NCBI RefSeq assembly: GCF_014642875.1
Contig: NZ_BMJC01000002.1
Location: forward strand, 992,001 to 1,056,000
DNA length: 64,000 bases
Reading direction: 5' to 3'
From: Puia dinghuensis
GTDB taxonomy: Bacteria > Bacteroidota > Bacteroidia > Chitinophagales > Chitinophagaceae
The notes under the pieces are model-generated. The model ran no database searches and was not told where the DNA came from. It saw only the letters and a program-made list of their open reading frames with translations. The translations under genes and the position numbers were made by a program. This document shows, in pieces, positions 50,145 to 59,255 of this stretch (positions within the stretch are counted from its first letter, which is position 1; the number at the start of each line of letters is the position of its first letter).

Positions 50145-50977
50145 TGCTTGAGAATTTCTGCGGGTAGTTGCGTGATAGGGCGGATGCGGATTTGTTTATA
50201 AAAGACTTCGGCGCCTTCGGATTGTAATTGGATCTTGCCTTTTGTCAGGGGCTTGATGGTGCCATTGTCGACCTGACCGCAATGGTAGAGGATCATCATC
50301 ACCTGCCCATTGACGACTTGAACAGCGGTGTCCCCGTGACAATAGAGATCGAGGGAATTCCAATGCCCGGTGGGATGTTCGGCATCCCCTGCTTTTATAC
50401 AATGGCGGCCGGTATGACTGTCGGCCCGGAAGGTATAGAGGGCGCCGGTGGGGCTATAGACGTAGTCGGAGTCGGTCTTTTTTATGGCCGGGATGTCTGC
50501 CGTTGCACCGGCGCAACCCCAGTAGTCACCGACATTACCTTCTTCCACCTGAAACTCCTGGCTGCGCATCCAGGCGCCGTTGTCTGCCCCGTAGGGGCCG
50601 ACAGAGTGATAGAGCAGGCCGCTATCCTTTTTCCTGCCCTTTTTCGTTCCCCAGGTGAGGACACCCCATTTGAAAAGGAGCTGCAGATGATAGTCGCCAT
50701 ATTCCTTTTTTGTAGAGAGGCCGCCGGTGATCTCACCGGAAATACGGATCACTTTTTCACCTTCTTCGGTTACGACTGTGAAGACCTTGTTTGCATCGGT
50801 GTTGAGACCGATGCCTTTCAGATAGCTGTCCCAGCCTTTGAGGTTTCTCCCGTTGAAAAGGGAGTGCCAGTCGTCGTCGGCCAGGTTACCGGGGCCGTCG
50901 CCAGGTCCGGGGTCGGAGAGGCGGCCGGTGAAGGAGGTGGCTGCAAGCAAAAGCAGAAGAAGGCAATACCGCATCAT
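50141..50977 (-). CDS. DUF1080 (3-keto-disaccharide hydrolase domain) secreted protein
   Basis: 278 residues from the ATG at 50977; the frame is open further upstream but lies antisense-free inside the zwf coding end. A hydrophobic signal segment (MRYCLLLLLLAATSFTG) starts the protein. The concanavalin-like DUF1080 domain follows: DDDWHSLFNGRNLKGWDSY, then KEYGDYHLQLLFKWG, DSGLLYH and HWNSLDLYCHGDTAVQVVNGQVMM. Some members cleave 3-keto-disaccharides; others only bind sugars. It lies 10 bp after zwf and shares its stop bases with the GH2 start, which suggests both act on the same glycan. Confidence 0.88.
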   Translation of the reverse strand: MMRYCLLLLLLAATSFTGRLSDPGPGDGPGNLADDDWHSLFNGRNLKGWDSYLKGIGLNTDANKVFTVVTEEGEKVIRISGEITGGLSTKKEYGDYHLQLLFKWGVLTWGTKKGRKKDSGLLYHSVGPYGADNGAWMRSQEFQVEEGNVGDYWGCAGATADIPAIKKTDSDYVYSPTGALYTFRADSHTGRHCIKAGDAEHPTGHWNSLDLYCHGDTAVQVVNGQVMMILYHCGQVDNGTIKPLTKGKIQLQSEGAEVFYKQIRIRPITQLPAEILKQ

Positions 50978-50987
50978 AGATTGAAAT

Positions 50988-52559
50988 TTAGGTAGCCGCC
51001 GTGACCTCGGCGTTGGCGGCCGTGGTCTGGGCGTTGGCAGTGGTGGTCGCAGGCGCCAGCTCGCTGAGGGGCTCGTGGTTGAGCCGGAACCACTCTTTGG
51101 CAAAAGGCTTCAGGATGGCGTTGGCTGCCGTGGGGCCCCACGATCCGGACTCATACGACTGTAGTTGTTTCTTTGGACTCTTCTCCCAGGCGTTGAGGAT
51201 GGGCATCACCACTTTCCAGGCCCATTCGATCTGGTCGGCGCGCATGAACTGGGTGGCTTCGCCATCGAGGACGTCGAGCAGCAGGGCTTCGTAGGCTTCT
51301 GGCAGCGATTCGATATAGGCGTCCTTATACATGAAATCCATTTCCATGGGCAGGAGCTTCATATGCAGGCCCGGCACCTTCCCTTCGAAGAGCAGACCGA
51401 TCTCCAGTTCAGGCTGGATGCTGATGATAAGCTGGTTGGGTGTGATGTCATCCTTGAATATCTTATGGGGTGATTCCTTGAATTGGATCATGATGGTCGT
51501 GGACTGTTTGGCCATGTTCTTTCCCGTCCGGAGGAAGAAGGGTACGCCTTTCCAGCGCTCGCTGTCGATAAAGAAACGGGCGGCCACAAAGGTCTCGGTG
51601 GTAGAGTCGGGTTTTACCTGCTCTTCTTCGCGATAGGCCCGGCGGGGCTGGCCGCCTACGACGCCAGCAGCATACTGGCCGCGAACGACGTTCTTGAACA
51701 CCTGTTCGGTATTGTAGATCCGTGTACTTTTCAGCACTTTTATCTTGGCATCCCGGATAGCTTCGGCCTCATAGGCTTTCGGGCAGTCCATGGCAATGAT
51801 GCACAACAACTGGAGCAGGTGGTTCTGGATCATGTCACGAAGTGCGCCGCTGCTGTCGTAATAGCCACCGCGTCTGCCGACGCTGACCTCTTCAGCAACG
51901 CTTATCTGGATATGATCGATGTATTGATTGTTCCACAACGGCTCGAAGACATGGTTGGCAAAGCGGAAAGCCAGGATGTTCTGAACCATTTCCTTGCCAA
52001 GATAGTGGTCGATATGATAGATCTGTTTTTCCTTAAAGCGTTTGCTGAGATAGCGATTGAGCTTGCGGGCCGAGTCGAGGTCGGTACCAAAGGGTTTTTC
52101 GACCACGATGCGGTCGAGGGTATCGCGATTGCAAAGCTTCTGGTTGCAGAGGGCGTCCGCAATGACTTCAATAAATCGGGGAGCTACGGCAAAATAGAAC
52201 ATGCGTACCCCTCTTTGTTGTTGTTTATCCTCGAATTTCTGAATTTGGCCCTTTAGGGTGCTGTACGTTTCTTTCTTCATGAAGTCACCCTGCACATAGG
52301 TGATGCGAGCCGCGAACTCGGTCCATTTCTGCGCGTCGGCGCGGCCGGTGCGGCTGAATTCGTTGACACCTTCAAGCAGCCAGTCGCGATAGCCGGCGTC
52401 GTCGACGGCGAGGAAGTCGACACAAAAGATGGAAAAGGTGGATGGGAGGTGATGGCTGATGAAGAGATTGTAAAAGGCGGGGATCAGCTTGCGATAGGTG
52501 AGGTCGCCTTTTGCGCCGAAGATGGTGATCGATGCGAGGGCCACTTGCTTTTGCTTCAT
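50988..52559 (-). CDS. zwf: Glucose-6-phosphate 1-dehydrogenase
   Basis: 523 residues from the ATG at 52559; the ATG at 52580 lies inside the promoter box and is rejected. It oxidises glucose-6-phosphate to 6-phosphogluconolactone with NADP, the entry step of the oxidative pentose phosphate pathway. The dinucleotide motif is GAKGDLTYRKLIPA at about 15-28 and the substrate-binding signature is IDHYLGKE at about 183-190. RYVEKPFG-type sequence appears as RIVVEKPFGTDLDSA. The last 20 residues are an Ala/Thr-rich tail (TTTANAQTTAANAEVTAAT) not typical of the enzyme. No pgl or gnd gene is adjacent. It leads the operon that continues to the SDR gene. Confidence 0.95.
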   Translation of the reverse strand: MKQKQVALASITIFGAKGDLTYRKLIPAFYNLFISHHLPSTFSIFCVDFLAVDDAGYRDWLLEGVNEFSRTGRADAQKWTEFAARITYVQGDFMKKETYSTLKGQIQKFEDKQQQRGVRMFYFAVAPRFIEVIADALCNQKLCNRDTLDRIVVEKPFGTDLDSARKLNRYLSKRFKEKQIYHIDHYLGKEMVQNILAFRFANHVFEPLWNNQYIDHIQISVAEEVSVGRRGGYYDSSGALRDMIQNHLLQLLCIIAMDCPKAYEAEAIRDAKIKVLKSTRIYNTEQVFKNVVRGQYAAGVVGGQPRRAYREEEQVKPDSTTETFVAARFFIDSERWKGVPFFLRTGKNMAKQSTTIMIQFKESPHKIFKDDITPNQLIISIQPELEIGLLFEGKVPGLHMKLLPMEMDFMYKDAYIESLPEAYEALLLDVLDGEATQFMRADQIEWAWKVVMPILNAWEKSPKKQLQSYESGSWGPTAANAILKPFAKEWFRLNHEPLSELAPATTTANAQTTAANAEVTAAT

Positions 52560-52579
52560 ATGATTGCGCTTGGTGTACA

Positions 52580-52587
52580 CAAATATA
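52580..52587 (-). promoter_or_regulatory. TATATTTG -7 box of the zwf operon
   Basis: A perfect TAnnTTTG match on the minus strand, 20 bases before the zwf ATG at 52559 and directly below the terminator of the upstream gene. It would give a leader of about 15 bases and fixes the start choice. Confidence 0.5.
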
Positions 52588-52590
52588 TGT

Positions 52591-52618
52591 AAAAAGCCAC
52601 CCTGACGGGCGGCTTTTA
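52591..52618 (-). terminator. Rho-independent terminator after the M1 peptidase gene
   Basis: AAAAGCC/GGCTTTT outer stem, one A-C mismatch, CCC/GGG inner stem and a 4-base loop, with the T-run formed by the stem's own end. It lies 10 bases after the M1 peptidase stop and just before the zwf promoter, cleanly separating the two transcripts. Confidence 0.85.
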
Positions 52619-52628
52619 TATTAAGATA

Positions 52629-54587
52629 TTAAGGCTTGAAAGTGTTATTGGAAGGGTCGCTGTCGGGATATCGGTTATCAGGATCGATGGTCACCTGGAC
52701 GATCTTGCTGGTGGAGGAATAATGGAATTTCCAAGTTCCGCTCTTCATCCAGATCTCTACAGGGAATTTGACGCGATTGGTGGTGCCATTTTCCTCTTTT
52801 ACTTCGACGGTGGCGGGCATGGGCAGCTTTTCTTTGTTCTGGATGGTGATGGTAGCGCCCTTGGTGGAGTCGCCCTGTACATATTCTACCCCTGTGACGG
52901 CCAGGTCGATCTTCCAGTTGTTGAAGAACCAGCCGCGCCAGAACCAGTCGAGGGTCTCGCCGGAAGCGTTCTCGATGGCATGGAAGAAATCATAGGGTGT
53001 GGGATGTTTAAAGGCCCACTCGTGTACATAATACCGGAAGGCATAGTCGAACCGCTCTTTTCCCAGGATCTCTTCGCGCAGCAGTTCGAGGCCGCTGCCA
53101 GGTTTTGCATAGCAAAGGATACCCCATTCGCGGCTGGGCATCTGGTCGGGGATGGTCAGCATAGGATTGGTGATATTGAAATAGGGCGTGGCCAGGCGGG
53201 TGCGGTTGGTCACGGGGCGGAAATATTCGCCGTTGTTGAAGGCCGAGTCGGCTACTGTATTGATATAGGTGTTGAAGCCTTCGTCCATCCAGGCGTATTT
53301 GCGTTCGTTGCTGCCGACGATCATCGGGAACCAGTTGTGGCCAAACTCATGACGGGTGACGCCCCAGAGGTTACCCATGCGGCTGCGATAGCCGCAGAAA
53401 ACGATGCCGGGATATTCCATCCCGCCCACGACCCCGGCGATATTGGTCGCGGAAGGATAAGTAAACTCGTAAAGATACTTGGAGTAGTATTCGATGCAGC
53501 CTTTGACGTACTCCGTACTGCGGCCCCAGGCGGAGTCGCCCTTGCTTTCGACGGGATAGAGGGATTGGGCTATTGCTTTTTTGCCGCTGGGCAGATCGAT
53601 ACGGGCGGCATCCCAGATAAAGGCCTTCGAAGCAGCCCAGGCCACATCGCGGGTGTTGGTGCATTTGAAGCGCCAGGTAAGGCGTTTACCCTGCGGGCGG
53701 CTGGCCGGGTCGGTCACCTCGGTCTCGCTGCGGAGAGCGACGGTGATGTCGCTGGCTTTTGCTTCGTTGTAGCGGCGCAGCTGGGCTGGGGTGAGAACCT
53801 CTGCAGGGTTGAGCAATTCGCCGCTGCCGCCGACGATCATTTCAGAAGGAACGGTGACATTGTATTCGATGTTGCCATACTCGAGATAGAATTCCCCCTG
53901 GCCAAGATAAGGCAGGGTGTTCCAGCCAACGACATTATCAAAGACGCACATCCGGGGATACCATTGAGCGATCTCGTAGATCCAGCCATTCTTTGTCTCC
54001 AGGCGGCCGCAGCGGTCGGTGCCATATTGCGGGATCTTAAAGCTGTACGTAATACGCAGTTTGAGGATGCCGCCGGTCTTCAGGCTCGTGGGGAGCTTCA
54101 CCTGCATGCGGGTGTCGGATACGAGGTAACCGGCAGGGCTGGCCTTACCCGTGGCCGGGTTGATGATCTCCACCGACTTGAGTTCGTAACCGCCGTCAAA
54201 CTGGTCGCGATTGGCCCAGCGGCCGCCCGAGAGATCGGTGATGGCTACTCCCCGCGACTGCAGGCTATAGATATTCTGATCCATCTGCATCCAGACAAAA
54301 GGCAGGTCTTGCGGGCTGTTGTTCTTATAAGTGACGGTGACGGTACCGGTGAGCGACTTGTTCTCGTCGTCGAGGCTGGCGTCGATCTTATAATCAGCGC
54401 TGTTCTGCCAGTATTTTGGTCCGGGCGTGCCGGCGGCAGTGCGGATATCGTCGCCATAAGCCGGGTAGAAAAGGGGTGCAAAGGCGTCGTGGGGGTCGTA
54501 ATTGGAAGCCGGTGCAGACTGGGCCTGTGTTGCCTGCTGACTCAATAACAGGACGGCCAGGGCCAGGAAGCCGAAGACATTTCTCAT
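52629..54587 (-). CDS. M1-family zinc aminopeptidase-like protein, exported
   Basis: 652 residues from the ATG at 54587, which begins a signal peptide (to about residue 23, QATQAQ). The zinc site is complete: H413-E-F-G-H417 with the third ligand E436 in WMDEGF, the HExxH-x18-E spacing of M1. The exopeptidase signature GAMEN appears as VGGMEYPG, where Glu is kept. The catalytic tyrosine should lie in the helix beginning after [14 protein letters not shown]. The N-terminal saddle domain has [21 protein letters not shown]. The C-terminal 100 residues are a beta-domain ending in [16 protein letters not shown]. It should trim peptides in the periplasm. Confidence 0.92.
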   Translation of the reverse strand: MRNVFGFLALAVLLLSQQATQAQSAPASNYDPHDAFAPLFYPAYGDDIRTAAGTPGPKYWQNSADYKIDASLDDENKSLTGTVTVTYKNNSPQDLPFVWMQMDQNIYSLQSRGVAITDLSGGRWANRDQFDGGYELKSVEIINPATGKASPAGYLVSDTRMQVKLPTSLKTGGILKLRITYSFKIPQYGTDRCGRLETKNGWIYEIAQWYPRMCVFDNVVGWNTLPYLGQGEFYLEYGNIEYNVTVPSEMIVGGSGELLNPAEVLTPAQLRRYNEAKASDITVALRSETEVTDPASRPQGKRLTWRFKCTNTRDVAWAASKAFIWDAARIDLPSGKKAIAQSLYPVESKGDSAWGRSTEYVKGCIEYYSKYLYEFTYPSATNIAGVVGGMEYPGIVFCGYRSRMGNLWGVTRHEFGHNWFPMIVGSNERKYAWMDEGFNTYINTVADSAFNNGEYFRPVTNRTRLATPYFNITNPMLTIPDQMPSREWGILCYAKPGSGLELLREEILGKERFDYAFRYYVHEWAFKHPTPYDFFHAIENASGETLDWFWRGWFFNNWKIDLAVTGVEYVQGDSTKGATITIQNKEKLPMPATVEVKEENGTTNRVKFPVEIWMKSGTWKFHYSSTSKIVQVTIDPDNRYPDSDPSNNTFKP

Positions 54588-54648
54588 GGTGATTCGCGTT
54601 TTTTTTATGTGCGCGAAGGTAGGAAAGAGGGGTGCAGTTGGGCCGGAT

Positions 54649-55386
54649 TTAGGGATGTGTGGAAAAAAAGAAGGCTGTTTGGGCTTCCGGCCGGATAAAT
54701 ACCCCATTGATAAGCGTGTAGTCGCCGAGAAGACCGGCGACATATTCGTCCCGGGGGTGTCCGTAAACCTCCCGGGGTGTCCCCTGCTGGACGAGGCGGC
54801 CTTCCCGGAGGACGATGATCTCGCTGGCCCATGTTAAGGTGTCATACGGATCATGGGAGACGAGGATGATGGTGATATCGAAGCGTTGGGCGATGTTGCG
54901 GATCACCGTCTTCAACGTTCGTTTGTGTATCATGTCCAGGTTGGAGAAGGGTTCGTCCAGCAGCAGGAGCCGTGGCGGGTGAACCAGGAGCCGGGCGAGG
55001 GCGATGCGCTGGCGTTCACCACCCGAGAGCTGATCCGTGCGGCGGTGAAGAAGATGATCGATGTGACAGAGGCTGTAGAGGTTGGCTGCTTCAGAAGCAT
55101 CGAGGTCGTTGTTGTAATCGAGCACTTCTTCCACGCGGTAGTTGTGCCAGAGTTCGAAATGCTGCGAGAGATAGGCGATGCCGGGCTCGCCGGGGATGAG
55201 ACGTTCGAGGGGGCCGCTGACGCGGTTGCTTTGGAAGAAAACAGAACCTTGTTGGGGGGTGGCGAGCCCGGCAATAATCTTCAGCAGGGTGCTCTTGCCG
55301 GAGCCCGTTTCACCCACGATAGCGAGGCGCTGGGATTTGGTTAGGGTAAAGATGATGTGCTGCAAGGCTACTTCCAGAAATTCCAT
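54649..55386 (-). CDS. ABC transporter ATP-binding protein without adjacent permease
   Basis: 245 residues from the ATG at 55386. Walker A is GETGSGKS at 25-32, the Q-loop [18 protein letters not shown] follows, the signature is LSGGERQ and Walker [13 protein letters not shown], with the switch His in VSHDP. The C-terminal part ([29 protein letters not shown]) resembles importers of the PotA/MalK/ModC type. No permease or binding-protein gene is nearby. It is divergent from the HipA-like kinase gene with only 43 bases between start codons, so both may share control. Confidence 0.9.
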   Translation of the reverse strand: MEFLEVALQHIIFTLTKSQRLAIVGETGSGKSTLLKIIAGLATPQQGSVFFQSNRVSGPLERLIPGEPGIAYLSQHFELWHNYRVEEVLDYNNDLDASEAANLYSLCHIDHLLHRRTDQLSGGERQRIALARLLVHPPRLLLLDEPFSNLDMIHKRTLKTVIRNIAQRFDITIILVSHDPYDTLTWASEIIVLREGRLVQQGTPREVYGHPRDEYVAGLLGDYTLINGVFIRPEAQTAFFFSTHP

Positions 55387-55391
55387 GGGGT

Positions 55392-55399
55392 CAAAAATA
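55392..55399 (-). promoter_or_regulatory. TATTTTTG box of the ABC ATPase gene
   Basis: TAnnTTTG match on the minus strand ending 5 bases before the ATG at 55386, another case of almost no leader. Confidence 0.4.
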
Positions 55400-55412
55400 G
55401 CCGAAATCCCCT

Positions 55413-55420
55413 TATCTTGC
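55413..55420 (+). promoter_or_regulatory. TATCTTGC box of the HipA-like kinase gene
   Basis: The same TATCTTGC variant seen before the DUF5686 gene, ending 9 bases before the ATG at 55430. With the minus-strand box at 55392-55399 it forms a compact divergent promoter. Confidence 0.4.
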
Positions 55421-55429
55421 CCACTCGTT

Positions 55430-56239
55430 ATGTCCAACCTGATCTCTAGTCTGCGAAGCGTTGCCGTTACGCGTTATGTCACGCCCTTGCGGGAAGGCGG
55501 GTCGCTGCCTGCTATCGCGGAAGCCGACGATGGATTCCTCTATGTTTTGAAATTCCGGGGCGCGGGGCAAGGCGTGAAATCCCTCATCGCGGAGCTCATC
55601 GGCGGGGAGGTGGCCAGGGCCCTGGGGCTTCGGGTACCCGAGATCGTGTTTGCCGGTCTGGATGCCGCTTTTGGGCGGAGCGAGCCCGACGAAGAGATAC
55701 AAGACCTGCTGAAGGCAAGTGTGGGATTGAACCTGGGGCTGCATTATCTGCAGGGGGCGATAACTTTTGACCCCGTGGTCAACCGGGTGGAAGAGTGGAC
55801 GGCGTCGCAGGTCGTCTGGCTGGACTGCCTGCTGACGAATGTCGACCGGACGGCACGCAATACGAATATGCTGGTGTGGAACAAGGAGCTTTGGCTCATC
55901 GATCATGGAGCGGCGCTGTACTTTCATCACAGCTGGGATAACTGGGAAGAACAGGCCTTACGACCCTTTGTACAGGTGAAAGACCATGTGTTGCTGCCGC
56001 GTGCCACCCAACTGGGGGCTGTAGATTCGGCATTCAGATCGGTGCTGACACCACCGGTGATCGAGGGTATCGTCGGGTTATTGCCGGACGAATGGCTATC
56101 CGATTCCCCGGCTAATGTCTCATGGGGATTGTCGCCGGATGGTATCCGGGCCGTATACGCTCAATTCCTGATCAACCGCGTCGCGAATTCCACCATCTTT
56201 GTAAATGAAGCCCTGCATGCAAGAAAAGCAATTATTTGA
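55430..56239 (+). CDS. HipA-like kinase-fold protein (HipA_2 type)
   Basis: 269 residues from the ATG at 55430; the frame is open upstream but that part overlaps the ABC gene antisense. It keeps kinase residues: the ATP-binding Lys in YVLKFRG (K41), the catalytic loop TNVDRTARNTNML with D139 and N144, and the metal-binding Asp in LIDHGAAL (D158). It is shorter than HipA toxins (about 440 residues) and lacks their N-terminal subdomain. The next gene, DUF3037, overlaps its end. This kinase/DUF3037 pairing recurs in bacteria; whether it acts as toxin-antitoxin, in signalling or in defence is not known. Confidence 0.82.
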   Translation: MSNLISSLRSVAVTRYVTPLREGGSLPAIAEADDGFLYVLKFRGAGQGVKSLIAELIGGEVARALGLRVPEIVFAGLDAAFGRSEPDEEIQDLLKASVGLNLGLHYLQGAITFDPVVNRVEEWTASQVVWLDCLLTNVDRTARNTNMLVWNKELWLIDHGAALYFHHSWDNWEEQALRPFVQVKDHVLLPRATQLGAVDSAFRSVLTPPVIEGIVGLLPDEWLSDSPANVSWGLSPDGIRAVYAQFLINRVANSTIFVNEALHARKAII

Positions 56240-56600
56240 GTATGCCGTCATCCGGGTCGTCCCGCGTGTCGACCGGGAAGAGTTCCTCAACGTGGGGGTC
56301 ATCCTCTATTGCAGCAGGCCCAGATTCCTGGCGCTGAAATATACCCTGGATAAAGACCGGCTGCTATCCATGTTCCCTGCGCTGGATGTGGAGGAGCTGG
56401 AGGCGCATCTGCGGGCTTTTGACGAGATCACAAGAGGGACGGCGGCGGGGGGACCGATAGGGCAATTGGACCCGGCGGGCCGGTTTCGCTGGCTGACGGC
56501 AACGCGGAGCACCATCCTGCAGACTTCCAAGGTTCACCCCGGGTTTTGTTCGGAACCCGCGGCGGCGCTCGAGCGGCTGCATAGGGAGCTGGTGCTATGA
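56217..56600 (+). CDS. DUF3037 family protein
   Basis: 127 residues from the ATG at 56217 (an ATG at 56205 is also possible). It matches DUF3037: FEYAVIRVVPRVDREEFLNVGVILYC at the start, then LDVEELEAHLRAFDEITRG and a final STILQTSKVHPGFC. No catalytic motif is evident. The gene begins 23 bases before the HipA-like kinase stop, so the two are translationally coupled and their products probably act together. Its end overlaps the convergent DUF4412 gene by 6 bp. Confidence 0.82.
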   Translation: MQEKQLFEYAVIRVVPRVDREEFLNVGVILYCSRPRFLALKYTLDKDRLLSMFPALDVEELEAHLRAFDEITRGTAAGGPIGQLDPAGRFRWLTATRSTILQTSKVHPGFCSEPAAALERLHRELVL

Positions 56601-57227
56601 CTTACCCGGAATTTCGAAATAGGAAGGGGGCACGGTCTTCACCTGGGCATTGGAGAGATTGACGATGACGTCGCCGGACTTCGAGCGAACGACGATGCCG
56701 TCGCCACCCGCCGACTTTAGCTTATCATAGAGCAGGGAGCCGGCGGGATAATAATCGAATTGGGAGAGCATACAGACCGACGAGACGCCGAGGTCTTTTG
56801 TGATCCATAACTCCTTTGGATTCCCTTTTATCTTTACAATGAAATGCTGGCAGCTGTAGCCTTCTATCTTTTCGGTGCCAACCATTTCGATGGTGATGTC
56901 CTCATCCTTTAGTTTTCCCGTTCGGTCTGCCGTCACCGGGGCAAGGTCGGTGGAGACGGTTTCATGGTGCCTGGAGCCGAAGCGGGTTGCTTTTTTGGCT
57001 TCAAAATCGAATAGAATGGGGTCCTGCTCTTTGGCTTCTTTGATGTCGGCAACCCCACCTTTCATGGGATAGATCTTTGCTTCCAGCAAAACCTTTGTTT
57101 TCGACTCGTAGACCGTGGTGAGCGTTTTGTTCTTTATGGTGCAGTCATAAGTCAGGATACCCTCGAATTGAGCCTGTCCAATGGTCCAGATTCCCAGAAA
57201 AAAGGCCAGAATAGTGAGTTTTTTCAT
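56595..57227 (-). CDS. DUF4412-type exported protein
   Basis: 210 residues with a signal peptide (to about residue 19, TIGQAQ). The mature part fits DUF4412, including FEGILTYDCTIKNK, KTKVLLEAKIYPMKGG, MVGTEKIEGYSCQHFIVKI and KELWITKDLGVSSV. The fold is a LolA-like half-barrel that could bind a hydrophobic ligand, but no function is established. It is convergent with DUF3037 and divergent from the serine hydrolase gene 44 bases away. Confidence 0.75.
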   Translation of the reverse strand: MKKLTILAFFLGIWTIGQAQFEGILTYDCTIKNKTLTTVYESKTKVLLEAKIYPMKGGVADIKEAKEQDPILFDFEAKKATRFGSRHHETVSTDLAPVTADRTGKLKDEDITIEMVGTEKIEGYSCQHFIVKIKGNPKELWITKDLGVSSVCMLSQFDYYPAGSLLYDKLKSAGGDGIVVRSKSGDVIVNLSNAQVKTVPPSYFEIPGKS

Positions 57228-57271
57228 ATCATCAATTTCCCATAGATTAGACGCAAGTTAAGCACTTTCAT

Positions 57272-58726
57272 ATGAATACCAAGATAACCTACCTATTGCT
57301 GATTTTGTTCGCGGCTCATGTAGCCGTTGCGCAACCCTACTCCACCGAAGTAGAAAAGAAGATAAAAGCGGTAGAGGAACACCTGGGCACCGCGATACAG
57401 ACCACTGATCATCCATGGTATACCCTGAAGGAAAGGATGGCGCATTATCATGTTCATGGGCTTAGCATTGCCGTCGTGCACCATTACAAGATAGAATGGG
57501 CGAGGGGCTATGGCTGGGCCGATTCGGCGGAGAAGCGTCCCGTCACGCCACAGACGCTTTTCCAGGCGGCATCCATCAGCAAGTCCCTGAACGGTGTCGG
57601 GCTGGTGAAGCTGGCGCAAGAGAAGAAGATCGATCTGTATGCCGATATTAATACCTACCTCACCACCTGGAAATTCCCTTATGATTCGCTTTCGAAGGGC
57701 GAGAAGATAAGCGTCGCCAACCTGTTGAGCCATACGGCCGGGCTGACGATACATGGCTTTCCGGGCTATGAGCGGGGGGTGACCCTGCCAACCGTCGCCC
57801 AAATCCTGGATGGGGCGCCGCCGGCCAATACACATGCCGTCCGGAGCATGTATGCCCCGGGCATCAGGTCGCAGTATTCGGGTGGGGGTATCACGATCTC
57901 GCAGTTGGTGATAGCGGATGTCACCCAAGAGCCGTACGATCGCTGGATGTACGAGCAGGTGTTGAAGCCGATGGGCATGACGGGCAGTTTTTATACGCAG
58001 CCTGCACCGGCGGATAAGGCGGTCTTTCTGGCTACGGCCTATTATGCCGATGGTTCGGCCGTATCCGGCAAATACCATACCTATCCCGAAGAGGCGGCGG
58101 CAGGGCTCTGGACCAACCCCACCGATCTCTGTAAGTATATCATCGAAACCCAGCTGTCGTATGAAGGGAAGTCGGCGAAAGTGCTGAACCAGACCTTTAC
58201 GCGGCTGCGGCTGACGCCATATGTGGACAGTAATGCGGCGCTGGGTGTCTTTATCAATAAAGTCGGAGGCACCCGCATTTTTACGCATAATGGCGCAAAC
58301 GAAGGGTTCAGGTCGCTGTACATCGGAAAGCTGGATGGCGGTGAAGGGATGGCGGTGATGGTCAACAGTGACAACGGCGCTATTATGAACGAAGTGCTCG
58401 CCGGGGTGGCAACGGTGTATGGCTGGAAGGACCTCTATCACCCTGAGGTGAAGACGATCGTCACGCTGACCGCAGAGCAGCTGGCCGCCTGCGCGGGTAA
58501 GTACAAATTGCGGGGCGACGAGCCGCTGGTGCTCCAGGTGGGCGTAGAGGGCGATCACCTGCTGGTGAAGCGGCTTTGGGAGGGGCAGGAGATGGTGATG
58601 TACCCATCTTCGGATTCGACCATTTTCTCAAAGGACGGTTTTGAGCTGAACATGACCAGAGGCGCCGATGGAAAGGTGGCGACGATCAGCGGCTTTGGGA
58701 GGAATTTTTTTGATCGGATGAAATAG
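57272..58726 (+). CDS. Serine hydrolase of the beta-lactamase family with C-terminal lipocalin-like domain
   Basis: 484 residues. A signal peptide (to about residue 20, VAVAQ) is followed by the beta-lactamase fold. The SxxK motif is S101-I-S-K104 and the second motif is Y202-S-G (QYSGGG), a change from YxN. The third motif reads FTHNGANEGF (HNG). Residues about 400-484 (LAACAGKYKLRGDEPLVLQV) are the small beta domain (DUF3471-like) typical of esterase or peptidase members. It is exported and probably acts on ester or D-amino-acid bonds. It differs clearly from the other serine hydrolase at 36077. Confidence 0.87.
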   Translation: MNTKITYLLLILFAAHVAVAQPYSTEVEKKIKAVEEHLGTAIQTTDHPWYTLKERMAHYHVHGLSIAVVHHYKIEWARGYGWADSAEKRPVTPQTLFQAASISKSLNGVGLVKLAQEKKIDLYADINTYLTTWKFPYDSLSKGEKISVANLLSHTAGLTIHGFPGYERGVTLPTVAQILDGAPPANTHAVRSMYAPGIRSQYSGGGITISQLVIADVTQEPYDRWMYEQVLKPMGMTGSFYTQPAPADKAVFLATAYYADGSAVSGKYHTYPEEAAAGLWTNPTDLCKYIIETQLSYEGKSAKVLNQTFTRLRLTPYVDSNAALGVFINKVGGTRIFTHNGANEGFRSLYIGKLDGGEGMAVMVNSDNGAIMNEVLAGVATVYGWKDLYHPEVKTIVTLTAEQLAACAGKYKLRGDEPLVLQVGVEGDHLLVKRLWEGQEMVMYPSSDSTIFSKDGFELNMTRGADGKVATISGFGRNFFDRMK

Positions 58727-58766
58727 CAGACTGGGAGATGGCTCGAATGAGTTGGCAAGAAAGTGC

Positions 58767-58774
58767 TAGATTTG
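58767..58774 (+). promoter_or_regulatory. TAGATTTG -7 box of the DUF6934 cassette
   Basis: Perfect TAnnTTTG match 13 bases before the ATG at 58788 and 25 before the alternative ATG at 58800. It gives the two-gene cassette its own promoter. Confidence 0.45.
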
Positions 58775-58787
58775 TAAGTTAATTATT

Positions 58788-59255
58788 ATGCCTTGCCCTA
58801 TGAGTAATACACCCTTCTATCCATACGACCGTCCCTACGCCAGCAGGTATACTTTCACAAGCATTGGAAAGAGAAATATCCAGAAAGCAGTTGAGTTTGC
58901 GCATACAGGTAGTCGGAATATAGTAAATATGGGATTCGGCGACCTGATGGCAGATGGCACGATTGATGACAAGGCTAATTCCAATAATGGTGATATAATA
59001 AGAGTTCTTGCAACGACAGTACAAATCCTTATTGATTTTACGAGCAAATTCCCGGATGCCGAAATATTCATCACTGGTAGCACAAAAGAGCGCACTAAAC
59101 TCTACACCCGAATCCTGAAAACCTATTCTTCCAATTTTGATAAAGATTTTATTATCAAGGGAATTATAAAGGATGAATTAGATTATGTAGAACTTCCTTT
59201 TGAACCCAAAGCCAATATTGTGTTCTTGGGTTTTTTAATCAAAAGAAAATGGTAA
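58788..59255 (+). CDS. DUF6934 family protein
   Basis: 155 residues; an internal ATG at 58800 may be the true start because it is better spaced from the -7 box. The sequence fits DUF6934: YTFTSIGKRNIQKAVEF, then VNMGFGDL, DDKANSNNGDIIRVLATTV, DAEIFITGSTKERTKLYTRIL and a final ANIVFLGFLIKRKW. The DNA is visibly richer in A and T than its neighbours, which suggests transfer. A small basic-protein gene overlaps its end by 7 bp. Members often occur in such two-gene units; a toxin-antitoxin-like role has not been shown and is only a guess here. Confidence 0.75.
   Translation: MPCPMSNTPFYPYDRPYASRYTFTSIGKRNIQKAVEFAHTGSRNIVNMGFGDLMADGTIDDKANSNNGDIIRVLATTVQILIDFTSKFPDAEIFITGSTKERTKLYTRILKTYSSNFDKDFIIKGIIKDELDYVELPFEPKANIVFLGFLIKRKW

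Noticed and set aside
50978-51103. Upstream extension of the DUF1080 frame
   Set aside because: Its Pro/Arg/Ser-rich text lies inside the zwf coding end, and the signal peptide starts at 50977.
52722-54548. 608-codon open frame antisense to the M1 peptidase gene
   Set aside because: Very long, but the minus strand has a complete HExxH-x18-E site and signal peptide; long antisense frames arise from codon bias in GC-rich genes.
55178-55429. Upstream extension of the HipA-like kinase frame
   Set aside because: It is antisense to the ABC ATPase gene and precedes the promoter box at 55413.
57293-58558. 421-codon frame antisense to the second serine hydrolase
   Set aside because: No start signals or motifs; the plus strand has the SxxK active site and signal peptide.
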